Part shown: piece by piece, positions 48,196 to 57,278 of the stretch
Layout: the number at the start of each line of letters is the position of its first letter
Numbering within the stretch: position 1 is the stretch's first letter
Source of the DNA: Enterococcus caccae ATCC BAA-1240
Lineage (GTDB): Bacteria > Bacillota > Bacilli > Lactobacillales > Enterococcaceae
Assembly: GCF_000407145.1 (NCBI RefSeq)
Contig: NZ_KE136473.1
Location: forward strand, 186,001-250,000
DNA length: 64,000 bases
Direction of reading: 5' to 3'
Position numbers and translations under genes: made by a program
The notes under the pieces: model-generated
Databases searched by the model: none
What the model saw: the letters and a program-made list of their open reading frames with translations, nothing else
What the model was told of the DNA's origin: nothing

Positions 48196-49860
48196 GTGGT
48201 TAAATCAGATATTGAAATTGCACAAGAAGCAACGATGCTGCCGGTTACTAAAGTAGCAGAAAAAATTGGATTGAATGAAGAACAATTTGAATTATACGGA
48301 AAATATAAAGCAAAAATTGATGTAAACAAAATTAAAGCTGATAAAAAAGGGAAAGTCATTCTAGTGACGGCAATCACACCAACACCAGCTGGTGAAGGGA
48401 AAACAACAACCGTTGTTGGTTTAGGTGATGGGTTAAATCGAATTGGACAAGATGCGATCATAGCTTTAAGAGAGCCTTCTTTAGGACCTGTTTTCGGGAT
48501 TAAAGGAGGAGCAGCAGGTGGCGGATATGCTCAAGTTGTGCCAATGGAAGATATCAATCTCCATTTTACTGGTGATTTTCATGCCATCGGTGCGGCGAAT
48601 AACTTATTAGCAGCCATTATTGATAATCATATCTTTCAAGGAAATGAATTAGGGATCGATAATCGTCGAATCACTTGGAAAAGAGTAGTGGATATGAACG
48701 ATCGACAATTGAGACATGTGGTCGATGGTTTAGGTGCTCGTGTCAATGGTGTTCCTAGAGAAGATGGTTTTGAAATCACTGTTGCATCAGAAATCATGGC
48801 CATTTTATGTTTATCAAATGATATCGAAGATCTAAAAGAAAATCTAGCCAATATCATAGTCGGCTATACCTATGATAATCACCCTGTCACAGCGAGAGAA
48901 TTGAATGCTCAAGGCGCAATGACTGCTTTACTAAAAGAGGCGATCAAACCTAACCTGGTTCAAACGTTAGAAAACAATCCTGCTTTGATCCACGGGGGCC
49001 CATTTGCAAATATTGCTCATGGGTGTAACAGTGTAATAGCAACGAATACTGCTAGAAAGCTAGCGGAATATGTTGTGACTGAAGGTGGTTTTGGTGCTGA
49101 TTTAGGCGCGGAGAAGTTCATCGATATCAAATGTCGAAAATCTGGAATTCGTCCTTCGGCAGTTGTCGTAGTGGCAACTGTTCGTGCTTTGAAAATGCAT
49201 GGCGGCGTGTCGAAAGATCAACTAGGCATTGAAAATGTAAGTGCCCTTAAAGAAGGGTTGCCGAATCTTTTAAAACACATCGAAAATACAACAACTGTTT
49301 TTGGATTACCTACGGTTGTTGCAATCAATAAATTTCCAACAGATACTGAAGCGGAATTGAATCTTGTAAAAGAAGAGTGTCAAAAACGAAATGTCAATGT
49401 GGTTTTATCGGATGTGTGGGAGCATGGTGGCGCTGGTGGAGAAGAGTTGGCGAGAGAGGTTGTTCGTTTAGCTGATCAAGAAAATAATTTTTCATTTACG
49501 TATTCAGATGAATTGTCAATCAAAGAGAAGATTCAAGCAATCGTAGAAAAAATTTATGGTGGAAATGCTGTTCGTTATGAGCCGATTGCCGAAAGAGAAA
49601 TTGCTAAACTAGAAAAACTTGGTTTTGGCAACTTGCCAATTTGTATGGCGAAAACACAGTATTCATTTTCAGACGATCAAACTAAATTAGGAAGACCAAC
49701 TGATTTTACGATAACAATCAGTAATATCAAAATATCAGCTGGAGCAGGTTTTATAGTGGCATATACAGGCACTGTGATGACGATGCCTGGGCTGCCGAAA
49801 AAAGCAGCTTATGAAAAAATCGATGTGGATTCTGATGGGAAGATTATTGGTTTGTTCTAA
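48196..49860 (+). CDS. fhs: Formate-tetrahydrofolate ligase
   Basis: 554 residues; joins formate and THF with ATP to 10-formyl-THF, or runs backwards to make ATP. The P-loop-like [12 protein letters not shown] is at residues 61-72; [25 protein letters not shown] sequence and FTGDFHAI follow. GTG start after GGAGGGG. Linked with the glycine cleavage genes it could convert one-carbon units (through FolD, not in this window) to formate and ATP. Confidence 0.96.
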   Translation: MVKSDIEIAQEATMLPVTKVAEKIGLNEEQFELYGKYKAKIDVNKIKADKKGKVILVTAITPTPAGEGKTTTVVGLGDGLNRIGQDAIIALREPSLGPVFGIKGGAAGGGYAQVVPMEDINLHFTGDFHAIGAANNLLAAIIDNHIFQGNELGIDNRRITWKRVVDMNDRQLRHVVDGLGARVNGVPREDGFEITVASEIMAILCLSNDIEDLKENLANIIVGYTYDNHPVTARELNAQGAMTALLKEAIKPNLVQTLENNPALIHGGPFANIAHGCNSVIATNTARKLAEYVVTEGGFGADLGAEKFIDIKCRKSGIRPSAVVVVATVRALKMHGGVSKDQLGIENVSALKEGLPNLLKHIENTTTVFGLPTVVAINKFPTDTEAELNLVKEECQKRNVNVVLSDVWEHGGAGGEELAREVVRLADQENNFSFTYSDELSIKEKIQAIVEKIYGGNAVRYEPIAEREIAKLEKLGFGNLPICMAKTQYSFSDDQTKLGRPTDFTITISNIKISAGAGFIVAYTGTVMTMPGLPKKAAYEKIDVDSDGKIIGLF

Positions 49861-49887
49861 GTTGAGAAAGTAAAAAAGAATAAGTAC

Positions 49888-50000
49888 TGAGGTTGGGAAG
49901 AAGTGTTTAACTCTGAAGGCGTTGTTTTTGCTCCCACCGTTTATTCGGATTTCTTGTGGCTAGGATGTGACTCGTAGAGTTATGACTTAGCCACATTTTT
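49888..50000 (+). repeat. 3'-end repeat (family F), internally deleted copy after fhs
   Basis: GAGGTTGGGAAG, TTTAACTC, CTCCCACCG, TTCTTGTGGCTAGGATGTG and GACTCGTAGAGTTATG match the 32638-32815 copy in order, with a block of roughly 65 bases missing. The final hairpin plus ATTTTT can terminate the fhs transcript. Confidence 0.75.
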
Positions 50001-50019
50001 AGATTGAAATAAATCTCTT

Positions 50020-50083
50020 ATGTGTCTTGACACATCTGTTTTTTTCTCGTAAAATAAACAATGTTAGATATGTCAAGACACAT
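50020..50083 (+). promoter_or_regulatory. Promoter with twin operators (NiaR-like dyads) before the ECF S component
   Basis: Operator one, ATGTGTCTTGACACAT (50020-50035), contains the -35 TTGACA (50027-50032); 17 bases later TAAAAT (50050-50055) is the -10. Operator two, ATATGTCAAGACACAT (50068-50083), is nearly the reverse complement, 48 bases downstream centre to centre, just before GGAGGAG. The GTGTC/GACAC core recalls NiaR sites as I remember them; naming is tentative. Confidence 0.65.
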
Positions 50084-50094
50084 CGGAGGAGAAT

Positions 50095-50727
50095 ATGAAA
50101 AAAAATTCAGTTAGACATTTAACGATTGCAGCATTGTTAGTAGCAATGGGGATTATTATTCCTATGGTTATGCCAAGAATTGTGATAGGACCAGCTTCTT
50201 TTACTTTAGCCAGCCATGTGCCATTATTTTTAGCAATGTTTTTTTCACCAGGAATAGCGGTTGCTGTTAGTTTAGGTACTGGTTTTGGTTTCTTTCTTTC
50301 AGCTACGCCGATCATTGCGATAAGAGCACTTTCTCATTTACTTTTTGCATTGATAGGGGCATTTTATTTACAGAAACATCCGACGATTGTTTTAACGAAG
50401 AATAAACTTGTTTTGTTTAATGGTCGTTTTCAACTATTTAATTTTGGAATTGGCTTAATACATTCTGCTGCAGAATTAGCTGTAGTAAGTGTTTTTTATA
50501 CGATGGGAAATATGCCAGAGACGTACTATGCACAAGGATACATGCACTCGATCTTTTTATTGATGGGCATTGGCGGACTGATTCATAGTTTGATCGATTA
50601 CAACATTGCCTATTTTGTGGCGAATGCATTAAGTAAACAATTTGATATTCCAGTATTTAGCCAGGCTAAAAAATTGGAACAAGTAAAAGTGAATAATCTT
50701 CCCCAAGAAATTGAAGCACAACAATAA
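50095..50727 (+). CDS. ECF transporter S component, probably niacin (NiaX-like)
   Basis: 210 residues with about six helices. MPRIVIGPASFTLASHVPLF near the N-terminus is an S-component pattern. It needs the shared EcfA/A'/T module, encoded elsewhere. Niacin specificity is suggested by the twin NiaR-like operators, not by direct reading of the binding site; another vitamin is possible. NAD+ supply would suit the dehydrogenase-rich pathway upstream. Confidence 0.7.
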   Translation: MKKNSVRHLTIAALLVAMGIIIPMVMPRIVIGPASFTLASHVPLFLAMFFSPGIAVAVSLGTGFGFFLSATPIIAIRALSHLLFALIGAFYLQKHPTIVLTKNKLVLFNGRFQLFNFGIGLIHSAAELAVVSVFYTMGNMPETYYAQGYMHSIFLLMGIGGLIHSLIDYNIAYFVANALSKQFDIPVFSQAKKLEQVKVNNLPQEIEAQQ

Positions 50728-50765
50728 AAAATGAGCAGCAGACAAATATCTGCTGCTCATTTTTT
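50726..50765. terminator. Bidirectional terminator between convergent genes
   Basis: A perfect 12-bp stem (50731-50742 with 50749-50760), 6-nt loop, flanked by A5 on one side and T5 on the other. Confidence 0.88.
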
Positions 50766-50770
50766 ATTGT

Positions 50771-51880
50771 TTAAGGTAATTTGATGACTTGTTCAGATTT
50801 TGGATCGAAGAAATGTGCTTTACTGATATTAAAGGCTAAGTCAACCATTTCTTCAGGTTCATGAAAATCTCGAGCATCTACTTTTGAAATAAACTCAGTA
50901 TCACCTAATCTTGTATAAAGCATTGTTTCAGCACCTAGTAATTCAGAAACAACAACCTCAGAACGAACGACTGCATCATTCATTGTATCCAAAGCTACTT
51001 GTTCACTATGAATATCTTCTGGTCTAATTCCAAAGATAATTGATTTTCCTTCGTAGCCTTTTTCAACTAATAATTTATTTTTGCCTTCAGGAATTTTTAA
51101 TTCTAAACCATGCCCATCACGGATGATACCATTGTTTAACGTAACATTGAAAAAGTTCATAGCAGGAGATCCGATAAATCCAGCAACAAAGACATTATTT
51201 GGCATATTGTAGACTTCTTTAGGTGAACCAATTTGTTGTATAAAACCATCTTTCATGATGACGATTCGATCGGCCATTGTCATGGCTTCTGTTTGGTCAT
51301 GGGTAACATAAACTGTAGTTGTTTCTAAACGACGATGTAATTTAGCAATTTCAGCACGCATTGCCACACGTAATTTTGCATCTAAGTTAGATAACGGCTC
51401 ATCCATCAAGAAAACTTTTGCATCTCGAACAATTGCTCGACCTAATGCGACACGTTGGCGTTGTCCACCTGATAAGGCCGCTGGTTTACGATGTAGATAT
51501 TCTGTTAAACCCAAAATTTCACCAGCATTTTCTACACGTTTTTTGATTTCTGCTTTGTCATATTTACGTAGTTTCAATCCAAATGCCATATTATCAAAAA
51601 CAGTCATATGAGGGTATAGAGCATAGTTTTGGAACACCATGGCGATATCACGATCTTTTGGTGCAACGTCATTCATCACTTTGTCACCAATCGAAAGTTC
51701 GCCTTCAGTAATATCTTCCAGACCAGCAATCATACGAAGTGTTGTAGATTTACCACAACCTGATGGACCAACAAAAACGATAAATTCGCGATCTGCAATT
51801 TCTAAATTAAAGTCTGTAACAGAATAATTTTCTGCATTGTCATATTTTTTATAGATATGTTTTAACGCCATTTCTACCAT
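50771..51880 (-). CDS. msmK: MsmK/UgpC-type ABC transporter ATPase for sugar uptake
   Basis: 369 residues. Walker A GPSGCGKSTT, Q-loop VFQNYALYPHMTV, signature LSGGQRQR, Walker B VFLMDEPLSNLDAKLR and His of VYVTHDQTEAM. The C-terminal third is the OB-fold regulatory domain found in ATPases shared by many carbohydrate transporters. No permease or binding protein adjoins, in line with a shared energy subunit. ATG 51880 preferred over GTG 51889. A partial cre site lies upstream. Confidence 0.92.
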   Translation of the reverse strand: MVEMALKHIYKKYDNAENYSVTDFNLEIADREFIVFVGPSGCGKSTTLRMIAGLEDITEGELSIGDKVMNDVAPKDRDIAMVFQNYALYPHMTVFDNMAFGLKLRKYDKAEIKKRVENAGEILGLTEYLHRKPAALSGGQRQRVALGRAIVRDAKVFLMDEPLSNLDAKLRVAMRAEIAKLHRRLETTTVYVTHDQTEAMTMADRIVIMKDGFIQQIGSPKEVYNMPNNVFVAGFIGSPAMNFFNVTLNNGIIRDGHGLELKIPEGKNKLLVEKGYEGKSIIFGIRPEDIHSEQVALDTMNDAVVRSEVVVSELLGAETMLYTRLGDTEFISKVDARDFHEPEEMVDLAFNISKAHFFDPKSEQVIKLP

Positions 51881-51920
51881 TATCGTCACTCTTTTCTTTT
51901 TAATATATCCATAGTATAAA

Positions 51921-51934
51921 TGAAAGCGCTATAC
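51921..51934 (-). promoter_or_regulatory. Probable cre site before the MsmK-type gene
   Basis: TGAAAGCGCTATAC matches 12 of 14 positions of the cre consensus, about 40 bases before the start codon. Confidence 0.5.
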
Positions 51935-52065
51935 ATCTTCAACGGAAGGTTGCACAAGAAAAAAACTGCTTTTTCGTCAAAGTGACAAACGTTCGATCAT
52001 TCCTTTAACTTTAAGATGGAAGACTTTGTTATAATGGGGAAAAGAATTGAATTGGGGGAGTAATG

Positions 52066-52488
52066 ATGAAGATTGCATTAATAGCACACGATCGCAAAAA
52101 AGACTTAATGGTTAAACTGACATTGGCATACCAACCAATATTAAAAGAACACGAGCTATTTGCCACAGGAACAACAGGATTGAAAATATCAGAAGCTACA
52201 GGATTATCAGTACATCGATTTAAATCGGGACCATTAGGTGGTGATCAGCAAATCGGAGCGATGATTTCAGAGGATAAATTAGATATGGTGATTTTTTTAC
52301 GAGACCCTTTAGCTGCACAACCTCATGAACCAGATGTAACAGCATTGATTCGTTTGAGTGATGTTTATGAGATTCCTTTGGCTACGAATATTGGGACTGC
52401 AGAGATCTTACTAAGAGGTTTACAGGCTGGTTTTGCGGACTTTAGAAATGTGGTTCATAAAACAGAGAATAAACCGCTGTCGTTTTGA
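52066..52488 (+). CDS. mgsA: Methylglyoxal synthase
   Basis: 140 residues; turns dihydroxyacetone phosphate into methylglyoxal and phosphate. [16 protein letters not shown] (phosphate-binding), [12 protein letters not shown] with the catalytic Asp, and [11 protein letters not shown] with the conserved His. ATG 52066 is preferred over 52063 for spacing from GGGGGAG. TATAAT at 52030-52035 is the likely -10. Alone in its unit. Confidence 0.95.
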   Translation: MKIALIAHDRKKDLMVKLTLAYQPILKEHELFATGTTGLKISEATGLSVHRFKSGPLGGDQQIGAMISEDKLDMVIFLRDPLAAQPHEPDVTALIRLSDVYEIPLATNIGTAEILLRGLQAGFADFRNVVHKTENKPLSF

Positions 52489-52560
52489 TTGTTTTTATTA
52501 AAGTTTGTTGCAGCAAGGTAAGGAATATGCTATATTTCACTTAGGCTTAGGCCTAAATAA

Positions 52561-52664
52561 AACAGAGTAGGAAATAAAGCGTTAAGTGCTGAAAGGATGG
52601 GATGTTGCCTTTCGGACGAAGAATATATAAGAATAGTGGTATAGCTACATGAAGCAGTCTTTGA
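52561..52664 (+). promoter_or_regulatory. Tetrahydrofolate (THF-I) riboswitch before folT
   Basis: GAGTAGG, GCGTTAAGTG, GGATGGGATGTTGCC and GGACGAAG are THF-I signatures. CTGAAAGG/CCTTTCGG (52589-52616 region) makes P3. CAGAG (52563-52567) can pair with CTTTG (52659-52663) as P1, and ACAT (52647-52650) with the GATGT loop as pseudoknot. The 3' part from about 52640 coincides with a family A repeat, so the exact 3' end is uncertain. It would reduce folT expression when folate is plentiful. Confidence 0.75.
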
Positions 52665-52753
52665 GGAAAATAGATAAAGTATCAGTGAAACAAAGAACGT
52701 TTCAATGCTACTTTCCTAATTTTCAAAAGAGATAACCAGTTCGTTCCACTTTT
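52640..52753 (+). repeat. Single, diverged copy of the 120-bp palindromic repeat (family A)
   Basis: TAGCTACATG, GAGGAAAATAGATAAA, a TGAAAC/GTTTCA apical stem around a CAAAGAAC loop, TTTCCTAATTTT and GTTCGTTCCACTTTT follow the family layout. It lies upstream of folT in the same orientation, and begins inside the predicted THF aptamer. Confidence 0.6.
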
Positions 52754-52823
52754 CTATATTCGCGGTTTTGTTTTCGCATTCGCTGCATATTTTGTGTAGC
52801 AGCTCTTAGAGGAGATGCTAGAA

Positions 52824-53360
52824 ATGAAAAAAAGAAACATTGATACACGTACCATTACGCTGATGAGTTTATTGATTGCGTTGATGGTGGTTTTCACACG
52901 ATTTATTTCGTTTGAAACCCAATTTTTACGAATTAGTCTAACCTTTATTCCAGAGTCGTTAATGGGGATTCTTTTTGGTCCATTCTGGACAGGGATTGGT
53001 AGTGCAGTAGCTGATACGGTTGGTATGCTGTTATTTCCAAAAGGACCATATTTTCCTGGTTTTACCTTGAATGCATTTATTTCAGGAGCGATTTACGGGT
53101 TCTTCTATTACAAAAAGGAGTTAACTTGGCAACGAGTAATCTTTGCAACGCTATCTGTTACGTTGATTATTCATATGTTTTTAACCCCCCTATGGTTAGG
53201 ACTAATGTATGGCGTAAATATCTCCAACTTGGCTTGGTGGGCGCCTAGAATCGTGAAAAATATTATCTTTTTCCCAATTCAAGTAGTCGTCACTTATTAT
53301 CTAGGGAACAAAGTCCCTTATAAACAATTTTTGAATAAATCTTTAACCAATTTAAAATAA
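52824..53360 (+). CDS. folT: Folate-specific ECF transporter S component FolT
   Basis: 178 residues, six helices. TRFISFETQFLRISLTFIPE and ILFGPFWTGIGSAVADTVGM are FolT patterns. ATG 52824 is chosen: GAGGAG ends at 52814, touching the alternative ATG 52815. The THF riboswitch upstream supports folate as substrate. Works with a shared ECF energising module not in this window. Supplies the cofactor used by gcvT and fhs nearby. Confidence 0.9.
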   Translation: MKKRNIDTRTITLMSLLIALMVVFTRFISFETQFLRISLTFIPESLMGILFGPFWTGIGSAVADTVGMLLFPKGPYFPGFTLNAFISGAIYGFFYYKKELTWQRVIFATLSVTLIIHMFLTPLWLGLMYGVNISNLAWWAPRIVKNIIFFPIQVVVTYYLGNKVPYKQFLNKSLTNLK

Positions 53361-53361
53361 A

Positions 53362-53412
53362 AAAAAGACCTCAAACTTTCTAACATCCCATGGAAAGTTG
53401 AGGTCTTTTTCT
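53362..53412. terminator. Bidirectional terminator after folT
   Basis: A 19-base arm (53362-53380) pairs with 53392-53410 with one bulge; A-run before, T-run after. Shared by folT and the convergent ABC exporter operon. Confidence 0.85.
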
Positions 53413-53415
53413 GAA

Positions 53416-55179
53416 CTACAATTGATTTTTGAATTGAGCTTCGTACAATGCACGATAATAGCCATCTTGTTTATGAATCAATTCATCATGATTCCCAATC
53501 TCTACCACAGCTCCTTGCTCCATGACTAAGATTTTATCTGCATTCTTAATGGTGGAAAGTCGGTGAGCAATCACAAAACTTGTCCGTCCTTCCATCATTT
53601 GTAAAAAGGCATCTTGAATTTTTTTCTCAGTTAAAGTATCAACTGAACTGGTTGCTTCATCTAATATCAACATTGGCGGATCACTGATCATTGTTCGAGC
53701 AATCGTCATCAGCTGTCTTTGACCTTCTGAAATTTTGATTCCGCTAGTCCCGATTAGTGTATCTAAACCTTTAGGTAAACGAGTCACAAAATCAAAAATA
53801 TAAGCTTTTTTCATAGCAGCTTCGATTTGAGCATCTGTTGCTGTTGGGTTACCGTACGTTAAATTATCACGGATTGTACTATCAAACAACCAAGTATCTT
53901 GTAGCACCATACCAAAGTTTTTTCGTAAACTATCTCGTGTGACGTGAGTGATTTTATGATGATCGATTGAAATTTGACCATTGTCTACTTCGTAAAAACG
54001 CATCAAGAGATTAACTAAAGTTGATTTTCCAGCACCTGTTTTTCCAACTATGGCAATCGTTTCACCAGGTAAGGCCGTTAAATTGAAATTTTGAATCAAT
54101 GGTTTTTTCGGTGTATAAGCAAAATCCACATGTTCAAAGACCACTTTTCCTGTAACATTGCTTAAAACAAATGCATGTTGACCATCTGGCTTTTCTTCAG
54201 GCTGATTAATGATTTCAAACGTACGGTCTAATCCAGCCAACGCCGTCTGGATTTGGGTAGTGATCCCTGATAATTCAATAAACGGTTTAGAAAATTGGCT
54301 AGAGTAGATTGTGAAGCTTGAAATCACACCAATCGTAATTGCCTGATGCCCACTTAGTAACAATAATCCGCCAACAAGACCAATCGATAAATAAGCTAAA
54401 TGATCAACGAAACGTGACAGCGGATTTGTTAATGAAGAAGAAAACTGTGCTTTTTGTCCGCGCACATATAATTCTTGATTCAATGCTTCAAAACGTTTTT
54501 GAGAAACACTTTCTTGTTGAAATGCTTTAACGATTTTTTGATTGCCAACCATTTCTGAAACGAAACCTGAAATTTCTCCTACGATTTTTTGTTGGGCGGA
54601 AAAATTTTTCTGAGAGGATTTAGCAACCAACCAATTGACTAAAAAAATAATAGGTGTAGCGACTAGAACAACTGCTGTGAGTAATGGGCTGAGTTTAAGC
54701 ATAAAGAAAAACGCAATAATCACTACAGATAACCCAGAAAATAACTGATTGAAAACAGCCGAGCAAGCAACGGAAATGTTATCCATGTCATTTGTAAAAC
54801 GACTGACGATATTTCCGTGTGAAGTCTGATCATAATAATTTAATGGTAAACGATTTAAATGCGCAAAAGCATCTTTTCGTAATTCTGCAACAGAAAGGTA
54901 AGAAACCCGGTTACCTAATCGTTGAATCAGCCATTGACTGATAACGGTAATAACTAGAATCCCACCTAATGTGCTAAGTAACTGCATAAGAATCACGAAA
55001 TCGACATTGCCTTTAGCAATCATTGTATCGACAGATTTTCCCATATAATACGTCATTAAAACCGTTGTTAATCCACTCAAAATACCTAGAAAAACAGCGG
55101 CAACCATTTCTTTTGGATAGCGAAGTAAGTAAGGCATAAAACGATTAAATGAGTTAGATACCATTTTTTTGTTCATCAT
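53416..55179 (-). CDS. Heterodimeric ABC exporter, half with canonical Walker B
   Basis: 587 residues: six-helix membrane domain (1-330) then nucleotide-binding domain. Walker A GKTGAGKSTL, Walker B LILDEATSSVD with catalytic Glu, H-loop IAHRLSTI, but a degenerate signature ISEGQRQ. Start overlaps the partner gene's stop by four bases. Belongs to the multidrug exporter class (LmrCD, BmrCD, EfrAB-like); substrates unknown. Confidence 0.92.
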   Translation of the reverse strand: MMNKKMVSNSFNRFMPYLLRYPKEMVAAVFLGILSGLTTVLMTYYMGKSVDTMIAKGNVDFVILMQLLSTLGGILVITVISQWLIQRLGNRVSYLSVAELRKDAFAHLNRLPLNYYDQTSHGNIVSRFTNDMDNISVACSAVFNQLFSGLSVVIIAFFFMLKLSPLLTAVVLVATPIIFLVNWLVAKSSQKNFSAQQKIVGEISGFVSEMVGNQKIVKAFQQESVSQKRFEALNQELYVRGQKAQFSSSLTNPLSRFVDHLAYLSIGLVGGLLLLSGHQAITIGVISSFTIYSSQFSKPFIELSGITTQIQTALAGLDRTFEIINQPEEKPDGQHAFVLSNVTGKVVFEHVDFAYTPKKPLIQNFNLTALPGETIAIVGKTGAGKSTLVNLLMRFYEVDNGQISIDHHKITHVTRDSLRKNFGMVLQDTWLFDSTIRDNLTYGNPTATDAQIEAAMKKAYIFDFVTRLPKGLDTLIGTSGIKISEGQRQLMTIARTMISDPPMLILDEATSSVDTLTEKKIQDAFLQMMEGRTSFVIAHRLSTIKNADKILVMEQGAVVEIGNHDELIHKQDGYYRALYEAQFKNQL

Positions 55180-56900
55180 TTTTCGCTCTCCTCCTCTTGT
55201 GATGCAACGATTTCTTGATAGGCTGGAGAATGCTGCAATAATTCCTCATGTGTACCTAAACCAACTTGTTTGCCACTTGCCAAGACTAAGATTTGATCCG
55301 CCTGTTGAATCGAACTGATTCGTTGAGAGATTAGAATCAATGTCGTCTCTTTTAAGTCTCGTTGAAGGGCTGTTCGTAAGTTTAAATCAGTTTGGTAATC
55401 CAATGCGCTTAAAGAGTCATCTAAAATTAAAACATCTGGTTTATGAATCAAAGCACGAGCAATTGTTAAGCGCTGTTTTTGACCACCTGAAAAGTTTTTT
55501 CCACTTTCATATACTTGTGTATCCAAACCTTCGCTTAGATTTTCGACAAACTCTTTACATTGAGCAGTTTCCAAGGCTTGCCAACACTCTTCATCAGTCG
55601 CACCTTCTTTTCCCCACTGGAGATTTTCCCGAATCGTACCCGTGAATAAAACAGCGGTTTGTGGTGTGATTGCGATTTTTTTACGTAGTTTCTCAATAGA
55701 CCAGTCACGAACATTGATACCATTTACGAATAGATTTCCTTCACTAGTATCATAAAAGCGGGGAATCAATTGAGTTAATGTACTTTTTCCACCACCTGTA
55801 GGTCCTGTGATACCTAAAACGGAGCTAGCTGGGATATTTAAGGAAATGTCTGTTAAAGCTAACCCTGCTTCTGGTTGATAACGGAAGGAGACATGGTCAA
55901 AAATGATGCCTTTTTCGTGTTCTTTAAGAGAATTATTTGGAGTATCAGACTGAATACTTGGTACAACAGACAAGACTTCACTTACTCTTGAAGCGGATGC
56001 TGATGCACGAGTGAAAATAATGACTAAATTTGATACTACGATTAAAGCAAGCAACATTTGATTCATATAATTTATCAAAGCGAGTACTTCCCCTTGTTGT
56101 AGCCCCCCAATGTTTACTTTGATTCCACCAAGATAAAGCAGGGCTAAAATACCAAGATTCATTACTAATGTCGTAGCAGGAGTTAATAAAGCAGAGATAT
56201 TAGAAACACGAATATAAATAGAAGAAAGGTCATCGGTTACATCATTGACATGTTTTTCTTCAGTTTGTTTTCTAGCAAAGGCGCGAATGACTCGAACCCC
56301 GCTTAAATTTTGACTGATTTGACGATTTAATAAGTCGAGCTTTTCTTGAACTTTTTTATATAATGGCACAGTTGTTTTTATAATAAAATAAAGAATCAGG
56401 CAAAAAAGCGGCAACATCAAGAGAAAAATCAGCCCCATTTGCACATTGATGTAAAAAGCCATAATAACAGAACCAATACTTAAAAAAGGCGCACGAATCA
56501 CTAAACGAATCAACATCGCCAAAGCTAACTGCAACTGATTGATATCATTTGTCATACGTGTGATCAAGGTATCCGTGCCAAAACTGTTTAATTCAGCATG
56601 GGAAAGCTGATTGATTTTTTTCATTAATTGATTTCTCAATTCTGTTCCGAAACCTTGAGAGGCAATAGATGAATAATATTGACAAATCATCACACAGATT
56701 AAGCCAATAATAGACATCAAAAGCATCCATCCGGCCATTTGAAGCACGTAAGACCGATCATTATTTCGAATTCCCTGATCAACCAAACGGGCCATAAATA
56801 AAGGCAAGACTAATTCGAAACAAGCCTCTAAAAATTTGAAAAATGGACCAAGAATAATCTGTTTGCGGTATTTTTTTGCATATTTTAGTAAATCGATCAT
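55176..56900 (-). CDS. Heterodimeric ABC exporter, half with degenerate Walker B
   Basis: 574 residues with the same layout. Walker A GPTGGGKSTL and signature FSGGQKQR are good, but Walker B reads LILDDSLSALD (Asp for the catalytic Glu) and the H-loop His is replaced (SQRISS). Paired with the partner's poor signature these make one non-hydrolysing site, as in BmrCD or TM287/288. First gene of the pair; GGAGG before ATG, with repeat copies just upstream. Confidence 0.92.
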   Translation of the reverse strand: MIDLLKYAKKYRKQIILGPFFKFLEACFELVLPLFMARLVDQGIRNNDRSYVLQMAGWMLLMSIIGLICVMICQYYSSIASQGFGTELRNQLMKKINQLSHAELNSFGTDTLITRMTNDINQLQLALAMLIRLVIRAPFLSIGSVIMAFYINVQMGLIFLLMLPLFCLILYFIIKTTVPLYKKVQEKLDLLNRQISQNLSGVRVIRAFARKQTEEKHVNDVTDDLSSIYIRVSNISALLTPATTLVMNLGILALLYLGGIKVNIGGLQQGEVLALINYMNQMLLALIVVSNLVIIFTRASASASRVSEVLSVVPSIQSDTPNNSLKEHEKGIIFDHVSFRYQPEAGLALTDISLNIPASSVLGITGPTGGGKSTLTQLIPRFYDTSEGNLFVNGINVRDWSIEKLRKKIAITPQTAVLFTGTIRENLQWGKEGATDEECWQALETAQCKEFVENLSEGLDTQVYESGKNFSGGQKQRLTIARALIHKPDVLILDDSLSALDYQTDLNLRTALQRDLKETTLILISQRISSIQQADQILVLASGKQVGLGTHEELLQHSPAYQEIVASQEEESEK

Positions 56901-56917
56901 AGGTTCCTCCTTATTTT

Positions 56918-57160
56918 AAAAGCGGAATGGGCTCGTCCAGCCTCGACAGAAAAATAGGGAATTTTGACTGAGGTGCATTTTACCTCATGCAAAATTTATC
57001 TTTTTTCCGAGAGGCAAGCCCATGTAGCTAGATAATAGAAAAGTTAGAATGGGCTCGTCCAGCCTCGACAGAAGAATAGGAAATTTTGACTGAGGTGCAC
57101 TTTACCTCATGCAAAATTTATCTTTTTTCCAAGAGGCAAGCCCATGTAGCTCCATATCGT
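56918..57160 (-). repeat. Tandem pair of the 120-bp palindromic repeat (family A) before the ABC exporter operon
   Basis: 56918-57037 and 57038-57160, about 90% alike. Each folds into one long hairpin: GGGCTTGCCTC with GAGGC..GAGCCC at the base, AAATTTTG/CAAAATT in the middle and TGAGGT/ACCTCA at the tip. On the minus strand the pair ends ten bases before AAGGAGG of the exporter gene. Confidence 0.85.
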
Positions 57161-57278
57161 CTAATGCAAAACTTTCCTTCTATTGTATATCAATCTGCCA
57201 TCATAATAAAGATACTCGCATAAAACCATAATTATTTGATACAATGACTAGCAAATGCTATTTTAAAGGAGAAAATAT

